From Nocardia lijiangensis NBRC 108240 (GTDB lineage: Bacteria > Actinomycetota > Actinomycetes > Mycobacteriales > Mycobacteriaceae): a DNA stretch of 57,970 bases. The position numbers and the translations under genes are program-made. The notes beneath the pieces are model-generated. The model searched no databases. It saw only the letters and a list, made by a program, of their open reading frames with translations, and was not told where the DNA came from. The stretch lies in assembly GCF_001613045.1 (NCBI RefSeq), contig NZ_BDBP01000070.1:1-57970 (forward strand). Reading direction: 5' to 3'. Positions 1 through 7,744 of the stretch are shown here, piece after piece (position 1 is the stretch's first letter; every line of letters starts with the position of its first letter).

Positions 1-955
1 CGTCGGAGGCGGCGCACGCACGGGCCCGCCCGACGCCGACCGCCCACCGGGCCAGCGCGCGGCGCGCAGGCGGCTCCGCGGCGAAGCGTTCCTCCAGTGC
101 GCCTTTGACTTTCACCCACACCCGGGGAACGCCGAGGAACACCGTCGGCCGCACCTCCGCCAGCGCGGCGGCCACCTGCTTCAGGTCGGGGACCGTGGTG
201 ATCTGCCCGCCCTCCAGCATGGTCAGGTAGTGCGCGAACCAGCGGTTGGCCGAGTGCGCGTCGGGCAGATAGGAGATGACCCGGTCGTCCTGGCCGCCAC
301 CGCCGAATTGGTCGATGACGCGGGAGTTCTCGATGAAATTGGTGTGCGTGAGCTCCACGCCCTTGGGCGGGCCGGTGGTGCCCGAGGTGTAGACGATGGT
401 GAGCAGGTCCTCGGGGCGCACCGCCCGCCACGTCGCCTCGAAGTCGAAACCCGCGGGGGCGGCGGTCGATTCGAGCGCGGAGAGCGCGAGGGTACCGGCC
501 GGCGCGTCGTCCACGACGATCACGTGTTCGACCCGGTGTCCCTGCACGGCGGCCTTCGCCACCGCTTCCAGAATCCGCGGCGCGAACTGGCTTTCGCAGA
601 GGACCACCCGATTGCCGGCGTTCTCGAACTGGTAGGCGAGCAGGTCGACCGGATTGGTGTTGTACACCGAGAAGGGCGTCGCTCCCGCGTGCAGCACGGC
701 GGTGTCGCACAGGTGGAACTCCGGCCGGTTGGTCAGCATCAGCGCGACGGTGTCGCCGGGGCGGACGCCGAGGGCGGCCAGTCCGGTCGCGATGGCGCGC
801 ACCCGCTCTCCGTAAACACGCCAGGTGATCGTCTGCCCGCCGCGGAGGGTGCGCAGCGCGACCGCGTCGGCGTAGCGCGCGACATTCGCCTGGAACGCCT
901 CGCAGAGGGTCTCCGGACGCGCCCGCTCGACCGCCGCAGTTGTGGAAGAAGCCAA
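1..955 (-). CDS. Long-chain fatty-acid-CoA ligase (FadD15-like), N-terminal part
   Basis: Adenylate-forming ligase that activates long-chain fatty acids with ATP and CoA for beta-oxidation or lipid assembly. About 318 codons are present; the gene runs off the left edge, so the C-terminal lid domain is missing. Visible features are the AMP-binding P-loop YTSGTTGPPKG followed by VELTH, the downstream stretch ISYLPDAHSANRW, and PTVFLGVPRVW typical of FadD11/FadD15-type enzymes. No ATG or GTG fits the N-terminus. The TTG at 953-955 is preceded by AGAAGG at 7-8 nt, so I chose it. The family is clear; the exact substrate chain length is inference. Confidence 0.85.
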   Translation of the reverse strand, partial: MASSTTAAVERARPETLCEAFQANVARYADAVALRTLRGGQTITWRVYGERVRAIATGLAALGVRPGDTVALMLTNRPEFHLCDTAVLHAGATPFSVYNTNPVDLLAYQFENAGNRVVLCESQFAPRILEAVAKAAVQGHRVEHVIVVDDAPAGTLALSALESTAAPAGFDFEATWRAVRPEDLLTIVYTSGTTGPPKGVELTHTNFIENSRVIDQFGGGGQDDRVISYLPDAHSANRWFAHYLTMLEGGQITTVPDLKQVAAALAEVRPTVFLGVPRVWVKVKGALEERFAAEPPARRALARWAVGVGRARACAASD

Positions 956-1177
956 GACCGAAACCTTCTGCTCGAATGTGTTCGGGGCAACACCGCGCCC
1001 AGGACGGTGGCGGCGACCTCGTCGCCCGTCCAAGCTCAGCGCATCGCGGACCCCCTACGCCAGGGGCAAAGCAGAAGACTGTGCGACCGCGATTTGTGCA
1101 CCGGACCAAACCGTCGCGCACCCGGCCTCCGCGGAACATCAGCGCGGCGGGCCCGCTCGTGCCGCAACCACGAGCAG

Positions 1178-1714
1178 CTACGTCGCGGCAGGCCGGTGCA
1201 GTTCCCTTGCGAGCGTGAGGAGTTCGGGCAGGTGCATGCCGTCCGTCGCGACGTGCTCGAGGGCGTCCTCGAATGGGAAGGCGCGGACCTCGAGGATCTG
1301 CTCGCCGTCGTCAGGGTTGCTGGGGGAGCCGTCGAGGACGATGTCGGCGGCGCACCACAGCCACGCCTTGTGCGGGTGCGGCTGCCATGGCCGGTACGGC
1401 TCCGGCGCATCGCTCGTCGCGTGGTGCGCACCCAGCCACCGGACCGGACCGATCGGGCGGGCGCCTGCCTCCTCGCGCAGCTCGCGGCGCAGGCACTCGT
1501 CGATGGATTCGCCCGCCTCGCGGGTGCCGCCGGGCAGCAGCCAGATGTCACGGTCGTCGCGGCACAGCACGATCCGCTCGCCGACGAAACACACCGCGTG
1601 CACATTGGTCACGAGCTCGTCGGGCGGCAGTTCGGTGGAGAAGCGGACGTCCAGACCGCCCCATTCCCAGCGGGCGGGGGTGTGCAGCAGCGGGTAGCGC
1701 TCGGCGAAACTCAC
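1178..1714 (-). CDS. Nudix hydrolase
   Basis: Hydrolyses a nucleoside diphosphate linked to another moiety; the substrate is unknown. The 178-residue protein carries a perfect Nudix box, GX5EX7REUXEEXGU, at residues 63-85 (G63, E69, R77, E78, E81, E82, G84). The start is GTG at 1714. There is no SD, but TACTGT lies exactly 7 nt upstream (plus-strand positions 1722-1727), indicating a leaderless transcript. It stops shortly before the fadD-like gene, with about 220 bp of non-coding DNA between them (956-1177) in which I see nothing else. House-cleaning of oxidised nucleotides is possible but not shown. Confidence 0.85.
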   Translation of the reverse strand: MSFAERYPLLHTPARWEWGGLDVRFSTELPPDELVTNVHAVCFVGERIVLCRDDRDIWLLPGGTREAGESIDECLRRELREEAGARPIGPVRWLGAHHATSDAPEPYRPWQPHPHKAWLWCAADIVLDGSPSNPDDGEQILEVRAFPFEDALEHVATDGMHLPELLTLARELHRPAAT

Positions 1715-1729
1715 CTGCGCGACAGTAAT

Positions 1730-2440
1730 TCAGGAAGACGGTAGTTCAGGAAGCCGGAACAGCAGGACCTCCGGATCGAGACCTTCCTCCTCGACGCGAA
1801 AAGCGTTGCGGAACAACTCCTGATCGCGATCGTTGCGCCGGATCACGGTGCCGATCTCGGGATTGACCCGGCAGGCGGCGGCGCAGCGCAGCCAGTCGCG
1901 GGCGAAGGCGGCGTCCTGGAACGTGGGGAAGCTGAACTTCGGCCCCATGGACCAGCACATGCTGAGCATGCCGAGTTGCGCGTCGGCGGGCCAGGAGTCG
2001 AAGGCCGCGAACGGCATGACCACCGCGCCGGTGCCGTGGCGCACCATGCGGCCGCGCAACAGCGTCTCCAGCTCGTCGAGCCTGGCGAACACGGTGCGAT
2101 CGATGTCCTCGTCGGTCAACCGGAGCTCGGTGAGGGCGGCGAAACCGCGGTTGCCGCCCACGACCAGGTCCATCCGGCTCTTCACCGCATCCCAGGCCGC
2201 GTTGATCTCGGTGCCGGTGGCCGCCGAGCCGTCGGGGCGACGCCAGGGCAGCCTGCGGGCCGCGATGAGCGAGGCGGTCCGCTCGGCCGGGGTCGGCGCG
2301 GCGCGCACCCGTGCGGTGTCGTCGAGCTTGTTGCCGACACCGGTGGTCACGAAGCCCTCGGAATCCAGGTACATCCAGGGCACCCGGCCTTCCAACGGCA
2401 CGTTGAACGGCAGCCAGACGCGGCGCACCGCGGCCTTCAT
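1730..2440 (-). CDS. GH24 (T4-lysozyme-like) protein
   Basis: Probable muramidase-fold protein of 236 residues. Near the N-terminus it has the catalytic signature of T4-type lysozymes: E17, D26 and T32 with the spacing E-x8-D-x5-T, followed by TGVGN, which matches the family pattern D-x-x-G-x-x-T-x-G-x-G. There is no signal peptide or transmembrane segment, so it is predicted to be cytoplasmic unless exported by another route. The ATG at 2440 is preceded by GGAGGG at good distance. A small palindrome (2476-2492) lies in its promoter region. It is an isolated gene with no holin or phage structural genes nearby. Fold assignment is moderately sure; enzymatic activity is inferred. Confidence 0.65.
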   Translation of the reverse strand: MKAAVRRVWLPFNVPLEGRVPWMYLDSEGFVTTGVGNKLDDTARVRAAPTPAERTASLIAARRLPWRRPDGSAATGTEINAAWDAVKSRMDLVVGGNRGFAALTELRLTDEDIDRTVFARLDELETLLRGRMVRHGTGAVVMPFAAFDSWPADAQLGMLSMCWSMGPKFSFPTFQDAAFARDWLRCAAACRVNPEIGTVIRRNDRDQELFRNAFRVEEEGLDPEVLLFRLPELPSS

Positions 2441-2475
2441 GGACGATTCCCTCCGTCGATAGTGCGGAAAGGTTT

Positions 2476-2492
2476 CGTTTCAGCATGAAACG
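2476..2492. promoter_or_regulatory. Palindrome upstream of the GH24 gene
   Basis: CGTTTCA-gca-TGAAACG is a perfect 7-bp inverted repeat 36-52 bp upstream of the GH24 start codon, where an operator would be expected. No regulator gene is adjacent, so the binding protein is unknown. Confidence 0.35.
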
Positions 2493-2498
2493 CGGCGC

Positions 2499-2538
2499 GG
2501 CGGCGAACACGAGTAGTCGGCTACTCGTGTTCGCCGCC
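2499..2538 (-). terminator. Strong hairpin terminator after the DUF418 gene
   Basis: An 18-bp perfect stem with a TCGG loop sits 33 bp past the stop codon of the DUF418 gene and before the promoter of the GH24 gene. There is no U-tract, as is common for actinobacterial intrinsic terminators. It insulates the two minus-strand genes. Confidence 0.75.
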
Positions 2539-2570
2539 GGGGTTCCGTGCCACGGCGCGGACCGGGGCGA

Positions 2571-3782
2571 TCAGCCCTCGCGGGCCAGTGCCCGGTAGCA
2601 GGTGTGCCATGCCCACTCGACCGGCCCGCGCTCGAAGCGCCGCAGCCACAGGTGCGCGCCCGTCGCGATGATCAGCGCGACCACCAGGTAGATCGCGATC
2701 GTGAACGGCACCCGCGCATCGGGGGAGACCCGCGCGGCCAGGCCGAGACCCCAGCCGTAGCACACCGCCGAGGCCACCAGATTCTGCAGGATGTAGCAGG
2801 ACAGCGCGGTCCGGCCGATCTCGGTGAGCCGTCGTCCCGCAAAACCCAGCCGCGGGCGGCGCAGGTAGAACTCGGCGACCACCGCGAGGATGCCGAAGGC
2901 GACGAACGGCGCGGTGCCGTACCGGGTGAGCAGCACCAGATCGCCGCCGATCACGCCGACGAGGAAATCGATCGGCGCCGCGATCGCGCCGATCAGCATG
3001 AGGCGACGGCGGATTCGCGCACCGTCCGGACCGAACACGCCCGCCCGGTACAGCCGGGCGCCCGCGAGGAACAGCGCCACCGACATGGCGAAGACGAAGA
3101 CGGCCTCGACGCGGAACGTGAGCGCGTTCTCCAAGCGGAACACGACCAGATCCCAGAACGAGCCGTCCGCATAGGGATTCGGGTCGAGCGGCTCGCGCGA
3201 GGCCGAGCCCGGTGCCGAATCCTGCGGCGGGGCAAAGGCCATCGCGAGCGCGATGAGCGTGAGGATGGTCAGGTGGACGCTCGCCGCGATCGCCAGCCAG
3301 CGGCGTTGCGCGCGCTCACCGGTGGCGAGCACGAAGGCGACCATCAGACCGGTCACCGCGTACCCCATCAGCACGTCGAACTCGGCGACGAGGACGAAGT
3401 TCAGCACGCCGTCCAGGAACAGCAGCCCGGCCCGCAGCGGATAGCTGCCCGGCCACGCCCGCCCGCGGCGCACCGCCGAGGCCTGCTGGATGGCGAGACC
3501 GATACCGAACATGATGGTCAGCAGGCCGAGGAACTTGCCCTGGGCCAGCTGCTGCAGGACACGCTCGGTCCACAGCCAGCCGCCTTCGGGCGCGGTGCCC
3601 AGGTCGTCGATGTAGCCGATCAGGCCCTCGGGATTGGTCAGGATCCAGACATTGGTGCCGAGCGTGCCGAGAATCGCGATCCCGCGCAGCACGTCGAGCG
3701 CGACGAGTCGCGCGGGCCGCTGGCCCGCTACGCGGGCCTCTTGGACGGCTCCCGCCCCGGTTTCGGCGATGGATTCGGTCAT
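2571..3782 (-). CDS. DUF418 family polytopic membrane protein
   Basis: Integral membrane protein of 403 residues with roughly nine to ten hydrophobic segments. The opening RLVALDVLRGIAILGTLGTN is the typical N-terminal signature of DUF418/YeiB proteins, and the C-terminal part (RTALSCYILQN, then the last two helices and WLRRFERGPVEW) is the DUF418 domain. The function of the family is not established; some members resemble acyltransferase-3 membrane proteins. The start is the ATG at 3780-3782; longer in-frame readings run antisense through dop and are not real. It is divergent from dop, with only about 90 bp between the start codons. Confidence 0.85.
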   Translation of the reverse strand: MTESIAETGAGAVQEARVAGQRPARLVALDVLRGIAILGTLGTNVWILTNPEGLIGYIDDLGTAPEGGWLWTERVLQQLAQGKFLGLLTIMFGIGLAIQQASAVRRGRAWPGSYPLRAGLLFLDGVLNFVLVAEFDVLMGYAVTGLMVAFVLATGERAQRRWLAIAASVHLTILTLIALAMAFAPPQDSAPGSASREPLDPNPYADGSFWDLVVFRLENALTFRVEAVFVFAMSVALFLAGARLYRAGVFGPDGARIRRRLMLIGAIAAPIDFLVGVIGGDLVLLTRYGTAPFVAFGILAVVAEFYLRRPRLGFAGRRLTEIGRTALSCYILQNLVASAVCYGWGLGLAARVSPDARVPFTIAIYLVVALIIATGAHLWLRRFERGPVEWAWHTCYRALAREG

Positions 3783-3862
3783 GCGTCGACTATCCGGCGC
3801 GGGAGCGGGCTCCGTGATCCTCCGGAAGTACCACCCTCGGTATGACATTGGCCGGTGTCGCC

Positions 3863-3875
3863 TAGGCTCGGTGGT
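3863..3875 (+). promoter_or_regulatory. Leaderless promoter of dop
   Basis: TAGGCT (3863-3868) is followed by exactly 7 nt and then the ATG of dop. With the usual 6-8 nt from a -10 hexamer to the start site, transcription would begin at the A of the ATG. No SD is present. pafA has the same arrangement. Confidence 0.7.
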
Positions 3876-5375
3876 ATGCAGCGCATTATCGGTATCGAGG
3901 TCGAATACGGCATCTCCACCCCCACCGAGCCGTCGGCCAACCCGATCCTCACCTCTACCCAGGCGGTCCTCGCGTACGCGGCCGCGGAAGGCGTGCCGCG
4001 GGCCAAGCGGACGCGCTGGGACTACGAGGTGGAGTCGCCGCTGCGCGACGCGCGCGGCTTCGACCTGAGCCGGATGAACGGACCGGCGCCGGTGATCGAC
4101 GCCGACGAGGTCGGCGCCGCCAACATGATCCTCACCAACGGCGCCCGCCTGTACGTAGACCACGCGCACCCGGAGTACTCCGCGCCCGAGGTCACCGACC
4201 CGCTCGACGCGGTGATCTGGGACAAGGCGGGCGAGCGCGTGATGGAGGCCGCTGCGCGGCATGCCTCCAGCGTGCCGGGCGCCCCGCGGCTGCAGCTGTA
4301 CAAGAACAACGTCGACGGCAAGGGCGCCTCGTACGGCACCCACGAGAACTACCTGATGAACCGGGACACCCCGTTCAACCAGATCATCGTCGGGCTGACG
4401 CCGTTCTTCGTCTCCCGGCAGGTGATCTGCGGCTCCGGCCGGGTCGGCATCGGTCAGTCCGGCGACCACGCCGGGTTCCAGCTGTCCCAGCGTTCCGACT
4501 ACATCGAGGTCGAGGTCGGCCTGGAGACCACGCTCAAGCGCGGCATCATCAACACCCGCGACGAGCCGCACGCCGACGCCGACAAGTACCGCAGGCTGCA
4601 CGTCATCATCGGCGACGCCAACCTGGCCGAGATGTCGACCTACCTCAAGGTCGGCACCACCGCGCTGGTGCTGGACCTGATCGAGGCGGGCGAGGACCTG
4701 TCCGATCTGCAGCTGGCCCGCCCGGTCACCGCCGTGCACCAGATCAGCCACGACCCGAGCCTGCGCGCCACCGTCGCGCTCGCCGACGGCCGCGAGCTGA
4801 CCGGTCTGGCGCTGCAGCGGCTCTACCACGAGCGGGTCGCCAAGTTCATGGACCGCGAGGGCAACGAGGACGCCCGCGTGCAGGACATCCTGGACAACTG
4901 GGCGATGGTGCTCGATCTGCTCGAGCGCGACCCGATGGAATGCGCGAACCTGCTCGACTGGCCCGCCAAACTGCGCCTGCTCGAAGGCATGCGCCAGCGC
5001 GAAGGCCTGAGCTGGGCCGCGCCGAAACTGCACCTGATGGACCTGCAGTACTCCGACGTACGCTTGGACAAGGGCCTCTACAACCGCCTGGTGGCGCGCG
5101 GCTCGATGAAGCGGCTCGTCTCCGAGCAGCAGGTGCTGGACGCGATGACCAAGCCGCCCACCGACACCCGCGCCTACTTCCGCGGCGAATGCCTGCGGCG
5201 CTTCGGCGCGGACATCGCCGCCGCGAGCTGGGACTCGGTGATCTTCGACCTCGGCGGTGACTCGCTGGTGCGCATTCCGACCCTGGAACCGCGCCGCGGC
5301 ACCAAATCGCATGTCGGCAAGCTGCTCGACGGCGTGGACACCGCTGCCCAGCTGGTCGAACAGCTGACCACGTAA
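3876..5375 (+). CDS. dop: Depupylase / Pup deamidase Dop
   Basis: Converts the C-terminal Gln of Pup to Glu so that PafA can ligate it, and also removes Pup from substrates. It is a 499-residue protein of the glutamine-synthetase-like PafA/Dop fold. It begins MQRIIGIEVEYG, where the glutamates bind ATP/Mg, and contains TNGARLYVDHAHPEYS, KNNVDGKGASYG and NTRDEPHADADKYRRLHVI. Its last 70 residues are nearly the same as M. tuberculosis Dop as I remember it. The start at 3876 matches the conserved N-terminus and a leaderless promoter; an in-frame codon at 3855 is rejected. It heads the pup-prcBA region and is separated from pup by about 190 bp. Confidence 0.97.
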   Translation: MQRIIGIEVEYGISTPTEPSANPILTSTQAVLAYAAAEGVPRAKRTRWDYEVESPLRDARGFDLSRMNGPAPVIDADEVGAANMILTNGARLYVDHAHPEYSAPEVTDPLDAVIWDKAGERVMEAAARHASSVPGAPRLQLYKNNVDGKGASYGTHENYLMNRDTPFNQIIVGLTPFFVSRQVICGSGRVGIGQSGDHAGFQLSQRSDYIEVEVGLETTLKRGIINTRDEPHADADKYRRLHVIIGDANLAEMSTYLKVGTTALVLDLIEAGEDLSDLQLARPVTAVHQISHDPSLRATVALADGRELTGLALQRLYHERVAKFMDREGNEDARVQDILDNWAMVLDLLERDPMECANLLDWPAKLRLLEGMRQREGLSWAAPKLHLMDLQYSDVRLDKGLYNRLVARGSMKRLVSEQQVLDAMTKPPTDTRAYFRGECLRRFGADIAAASWDSVIFDLGGDSLVRIPTLEPRRGTKSHVGKLLDGVDTAAQLVEQLTT

Positions 5376-5562
5376 TCGCGCGCTTCCTGCGCGGGCCGGG
5401 TTGCGAATCGGGCACTGTCCGCGCGGCGAATTGAGCACAGATCCGACATCGTGTCGGTTCGGCTGGGTAGTGTTGTTGTACGAGCACGCACATTGCTCAT
5501 GATCGGAACCGTGCTCAGACTTTTGGCTCCGGTCATGATGAGGACAGAGGAGGTCGGCTGCC

Positions 5563-5757
5563 ATGGCACAAGAGCAGACCAAGCGCACCGGGGGCGGCGA
5601 CGAGGACGAGGGTCCCGACGGCGTCGACGCCGCCGGTCAGGAGCGCCGCGAGAAGCTGGCGGAGGACACCGACGACCTGCTCGACGAGATCGATGACGTG
5701 CTCGAGGAGAACGCGGAGGACTTCGTCCGCGCCTATGTGCAGAAGGGCGGCCAGTGA
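5563..5757 (+). CDS. pup: Prokaryotic ubiquitin-like protein Pup
   Basis: Small protein modifier of 64 residues that tags proteins for the proteasome. It is highly acidic and disordered and ends in GGQ, so Dop must deamidate the terminal Gln before conjugation. The central RREKLAEDTDDLLDEIDDVL stretch is the helical part that binds the Mpa/ARC ATPase. A good SD (GAGGAGG) precedes the ATG. Its TGA overlaps the GTG of prcB (GTGA), which gives translational coupling in the pup-prcB-prcA operon. Confidence 0.97.
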   Translation: MAQEQTKRTGGGDEDEGPDGVDAAGQERREKLAEDTDDLLDEIDDVLEENAEDFVRAYVQKGGQ

Positions 5758-6620
5758 CAGCAGGTGACCCCATGCGTCTCCACCCGGGGTACGCCCTCTC
5801 CTCGTTCACCGAACACCTGCGCGCACACGCACCGGAACTGTTGCCCGGCAACAGGTTCGCCGCGATCGATGGCGCCACCGGACATTCCGGTGGCGCCGTC
5901 GCGAAGGACGTCGCGCCACACGGCACGACCATCGTCGCGGTGACCTATCGCGGCGGTGTGCTGATCGCGGGCGATCGCCGCGCCACCCAGGGGAACCTGG
6001 TGGCGAGCAGGGATATGGAGAAGGTGTACATCACCGACACCTATTCGGCGGCGGGCATCGCGGGCACCGCGGGCATGGCGGTCGAAATGGTGCGCCTTTT
6101 CGCGGTGGAGCTGGAGTACTACGAGAAGATCGAAGGCGTTCCGCTCACCTTCGACGGCAAGGCCAACAAGCTATCGAAGATGGTGCGCGACAACCTCCCC
6201 GCCGCGCTGCAGGGTCTGGCCGTTGTGCCGGTACTGGTCGGCTACGACCAGCAGGCCACCGATCCCGACCGAACCGGTCGCATCGTGTCCTACGACGTGG
6301 TCGGCGGGCGCAGCGAGGAGCGATTCGGTTACACCGCAGTGGGTTCCGGTTCGATGTTCGCCAAGACGTCGCTGAAGAAGCTGTACGCCAAGGGAATCGA
6401 CGCGGACCGCGCGATGCGGATCACCGTCGAGGCGCTGTTCGACGCCTCCGACGACGACACCGCGACCGGCGGCCCGGATCTGGCGCGCGGCATCTACCCG
6501 ACGATCGTCACGATCGATGAAGACGGTGCGGTGGAAGTGCCGGAGGAGCGTGTGGAGGAGATCGCCCGCGGCATCGTCGCCGACCGCGCGGCGGCACAGG
6601 AAGGGAGCGCCAACGCATGA
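5754..6620 (+). CDS. prcB: Proteasome beta subunit PrcB
   Basis: Catalytic subunit of the 20S proteasome. Counting from the GTG at 5754 the protein has 288 residues, with a 57-residue propeptide ending in PHG. Processing frees the nucleophile Thr58, which starts TTIVAV. The core motifs AGDRRATQGN, GIAGTAGMAVE and the late ATGGPDLARGIYP are intact. Starting at the GTG gives the 4-nt overlap with pup; the ATG at 5772 is a possible alternative. The prcA start codon overlaps its stop (ATGA), so both subunits should be made in balanced amounts. Confidence 0.95.
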   Translation: MTAGDPMRLHPGYALSSFTEHLRAHAPELLPGNRFAAIDGATGHSGGAVAKDVAPHGTTIVAVTYRGGVLIAGDRRATQGNLVASRDMEKVYITDTYSAAGIAGTAGMAVEMVRLFAVELEYYEKIEGVPLTFDGKANKLSKMVRDNLPAALQGLAVVPVLVGYDQQATDPDRTGRIVSYDVVGGRSEERFGYTAVGSGSMFAKTSLKKLYAKGIDADRAMRITVEALFDASDDDTATGGPDLARGIYPTIVTIDEDGAVEVPEERVEEIARGIVADRAAAQEGSANA

Positions 6621-7393
6621 CACTGCCGTACTACGCGTCGGCCGAGCAGATCATGCGCGACAAGACCGAGCTCGCGCGCAAGGGCATCGCTCGTGGTCGC
6701 AGTGTCATCGTGCTGGCGTACGACAAGGGCGTGTTGTTCGTCGCGGAGAATCCCTCCGCGACGCTGCACAAGGTGAGTGAGCTGTACGACCGCATCGGGT
6801 TCGCGGCCGTCGGCAAGTACAACGAGTTCGAGAATCTGCGCCGCAGCGGCATCCTGCAGGCCGACCTGCGCGGTTACCAGTTCGATCGGCGGGACGTGAC
6901 CGGCAGGGCGCTGGCCAACGCCTACGCGCAGGCCCTCGGCTCGATCTTCACCGATCAGCTCAAGCCGTACGAGGTGGAGCTCTGTGTGGCCGAGGTGGGG
7001 TATCCGGAGCAGTCGCCGCAGTCGGTGCTGTACCGGATCACCTTCGACGGCTCGATCGTGGACGAGCGCGAGTTCGTGGTGATGGGCGGCACGACCGAGC
7101 CCATCGTCTCCGCGCTGAAGGCGTCCTACCGGCCCGGTCTCGACTTGTCCGCCGCGATGGGCGTCGCGATCAAGGCGCTGCAGGCCGGGCTTCCGGAGGG
7201 CGCCGACAAGGACAAGCGGATGCTCGGCGTGAGCTCGCTCGAGGTGGCCACGCTGGAGCAGGCGAGGCCACGCCGGGCGTTCCGCAGGATCTCCGACTCC
7301 GCGTTGGAGAAGCTGCTGCCGGCAGGCAAGCCGGGGCGTGCGGCGAAGACCACCGTGGTCGAGCTCCCCGAGGAGTCGTCGGACTCGGAGTAG
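6617..7393 (+). CDS. prcA: Proteasome alpha subunit PrcA
   Basis: Structural outer-ring subunit of the 20S proteasome that forms the gated entry channel and docks the Pup-recognising ATPase. It has 258 residues. The N-terminus TLPYYASAEQIMRDKTELARKGIARGRS is the gate and H0 helix region typical of actinobacterial alpha subunits. No catalytic Thr is expected or seen. The C-terminal tail is Pro/Glu/Ser-rich and ends SSDSE. The start overlaps the prcB stop by 4 nt. A strong hairpin at 7409-7448 ends the operon. The ATPase gene (mpa/arc) is not in the window; in relatives it lies upstream of dop. Confidence 0.95.
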   Translation: MTLPYYASAEQIMRDKTELARKGIARGRSVIVLAYDKGVLFVAENPSATLHKVSELYDRIGFAAVGKYNEFENLRRSGILQADLRGYQFDRRDVTGRALANAYAQALGSIFTDQLKPYEVELCVAEVGYPEQSPQSVLYRITFDGSIVDEREFVVMGGTTEPIVSALKASYRPGLDLSAAMGVAIKALQAGLPEGADKDKRMLGVSSLEVATLEQARPRRAFRRISDSALEKLLPAGKPGRAAKTTVVELPEESSDSE

Positions 7394-7408
7394 TCGAAGA
7401 AAGACGCA

Positions 7409-7448
7409 GGGCCCGCGTGGACCGCCTCGAGGCGGCCCACGCGGGCCC
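7409..7448 (+). terminator. Terminator of the pup-prcB-prcA operon
   Basis: The outer arms GGGCCCGCGTGG and CCACGCGGGCCC enclose CCGCC-tcga-GGCGG. The result is a nearly continuous 18-bp GC-rich stem 16 nt after the prcA stop codon. No U-tract follows. Confidence 0.8.
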
Positions 7449-7731
7449 TCCGCCGTTCTCGGTGCGTCGTGAACGCGCCGCGCAAGAGCTCACGCGGACG
7501 GCGCCGGGTCCGCGTGCATCGGCGGTGCGTCGAAAGATCTGTCGCGTGCCGTCGGAGCAGCCGACGATTCTGTGTGCTTCCGTTCGCTCGGCGCACGAGT
7601 TTTCGCCGCGGCCCCGCGGGCAGGAATCCGCGTCTGACCGGCCGAGGCTAGCGGGCATACGGTGCCGAATCGTTGTGAAGACGTATGCGTCCGTGTTGTC
7701 CGCAGCGCCACGCGAGTACATGACATGGCTG
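7449..7731. other. Intergenic region prcA-pafA, no gene seen
   Basis: About 280 bp without a convincing reading frame. The possible frames here have poor codon use and no initiation signals. It must contain upstream promoter elements of pafA; the -10 lies just after it. I see no repeat or structured RNA. Confidence 0.5.
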
Positions 7732-7744
7732 TAATGTCGATGGT
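7732..7744 (+). promoter_or_regulatory. Leaderless promoter of pafA
   Basis: TAATGT (7732-7737), a 7-nt spacer, then the GTG start of pafA; there is no SD. The geometry is the same as at dop, whose product acts in the same pathway. Confidence 0.7.

Noticed and set aside
230..1744. A 504-codon plus-strand frame over the fadD and Nudix genes
   Set aside because: Antisense shadow; the minus strand carries intact Nudix and AMP-binding motifs.
3855..3875. An earlier in-frame start for dop
   Set aside because: It would include the -10 hexamer; family N-termini start at MQRIIG, encoded at 3876.
2571..5588. A 1005-codon open frame on the minus strand through dop
   Set aside because: It is an antisense shadow of dop produced by high GC; only its last 403 codons (DUF418, from the ATG at 3782) have protein-family features.
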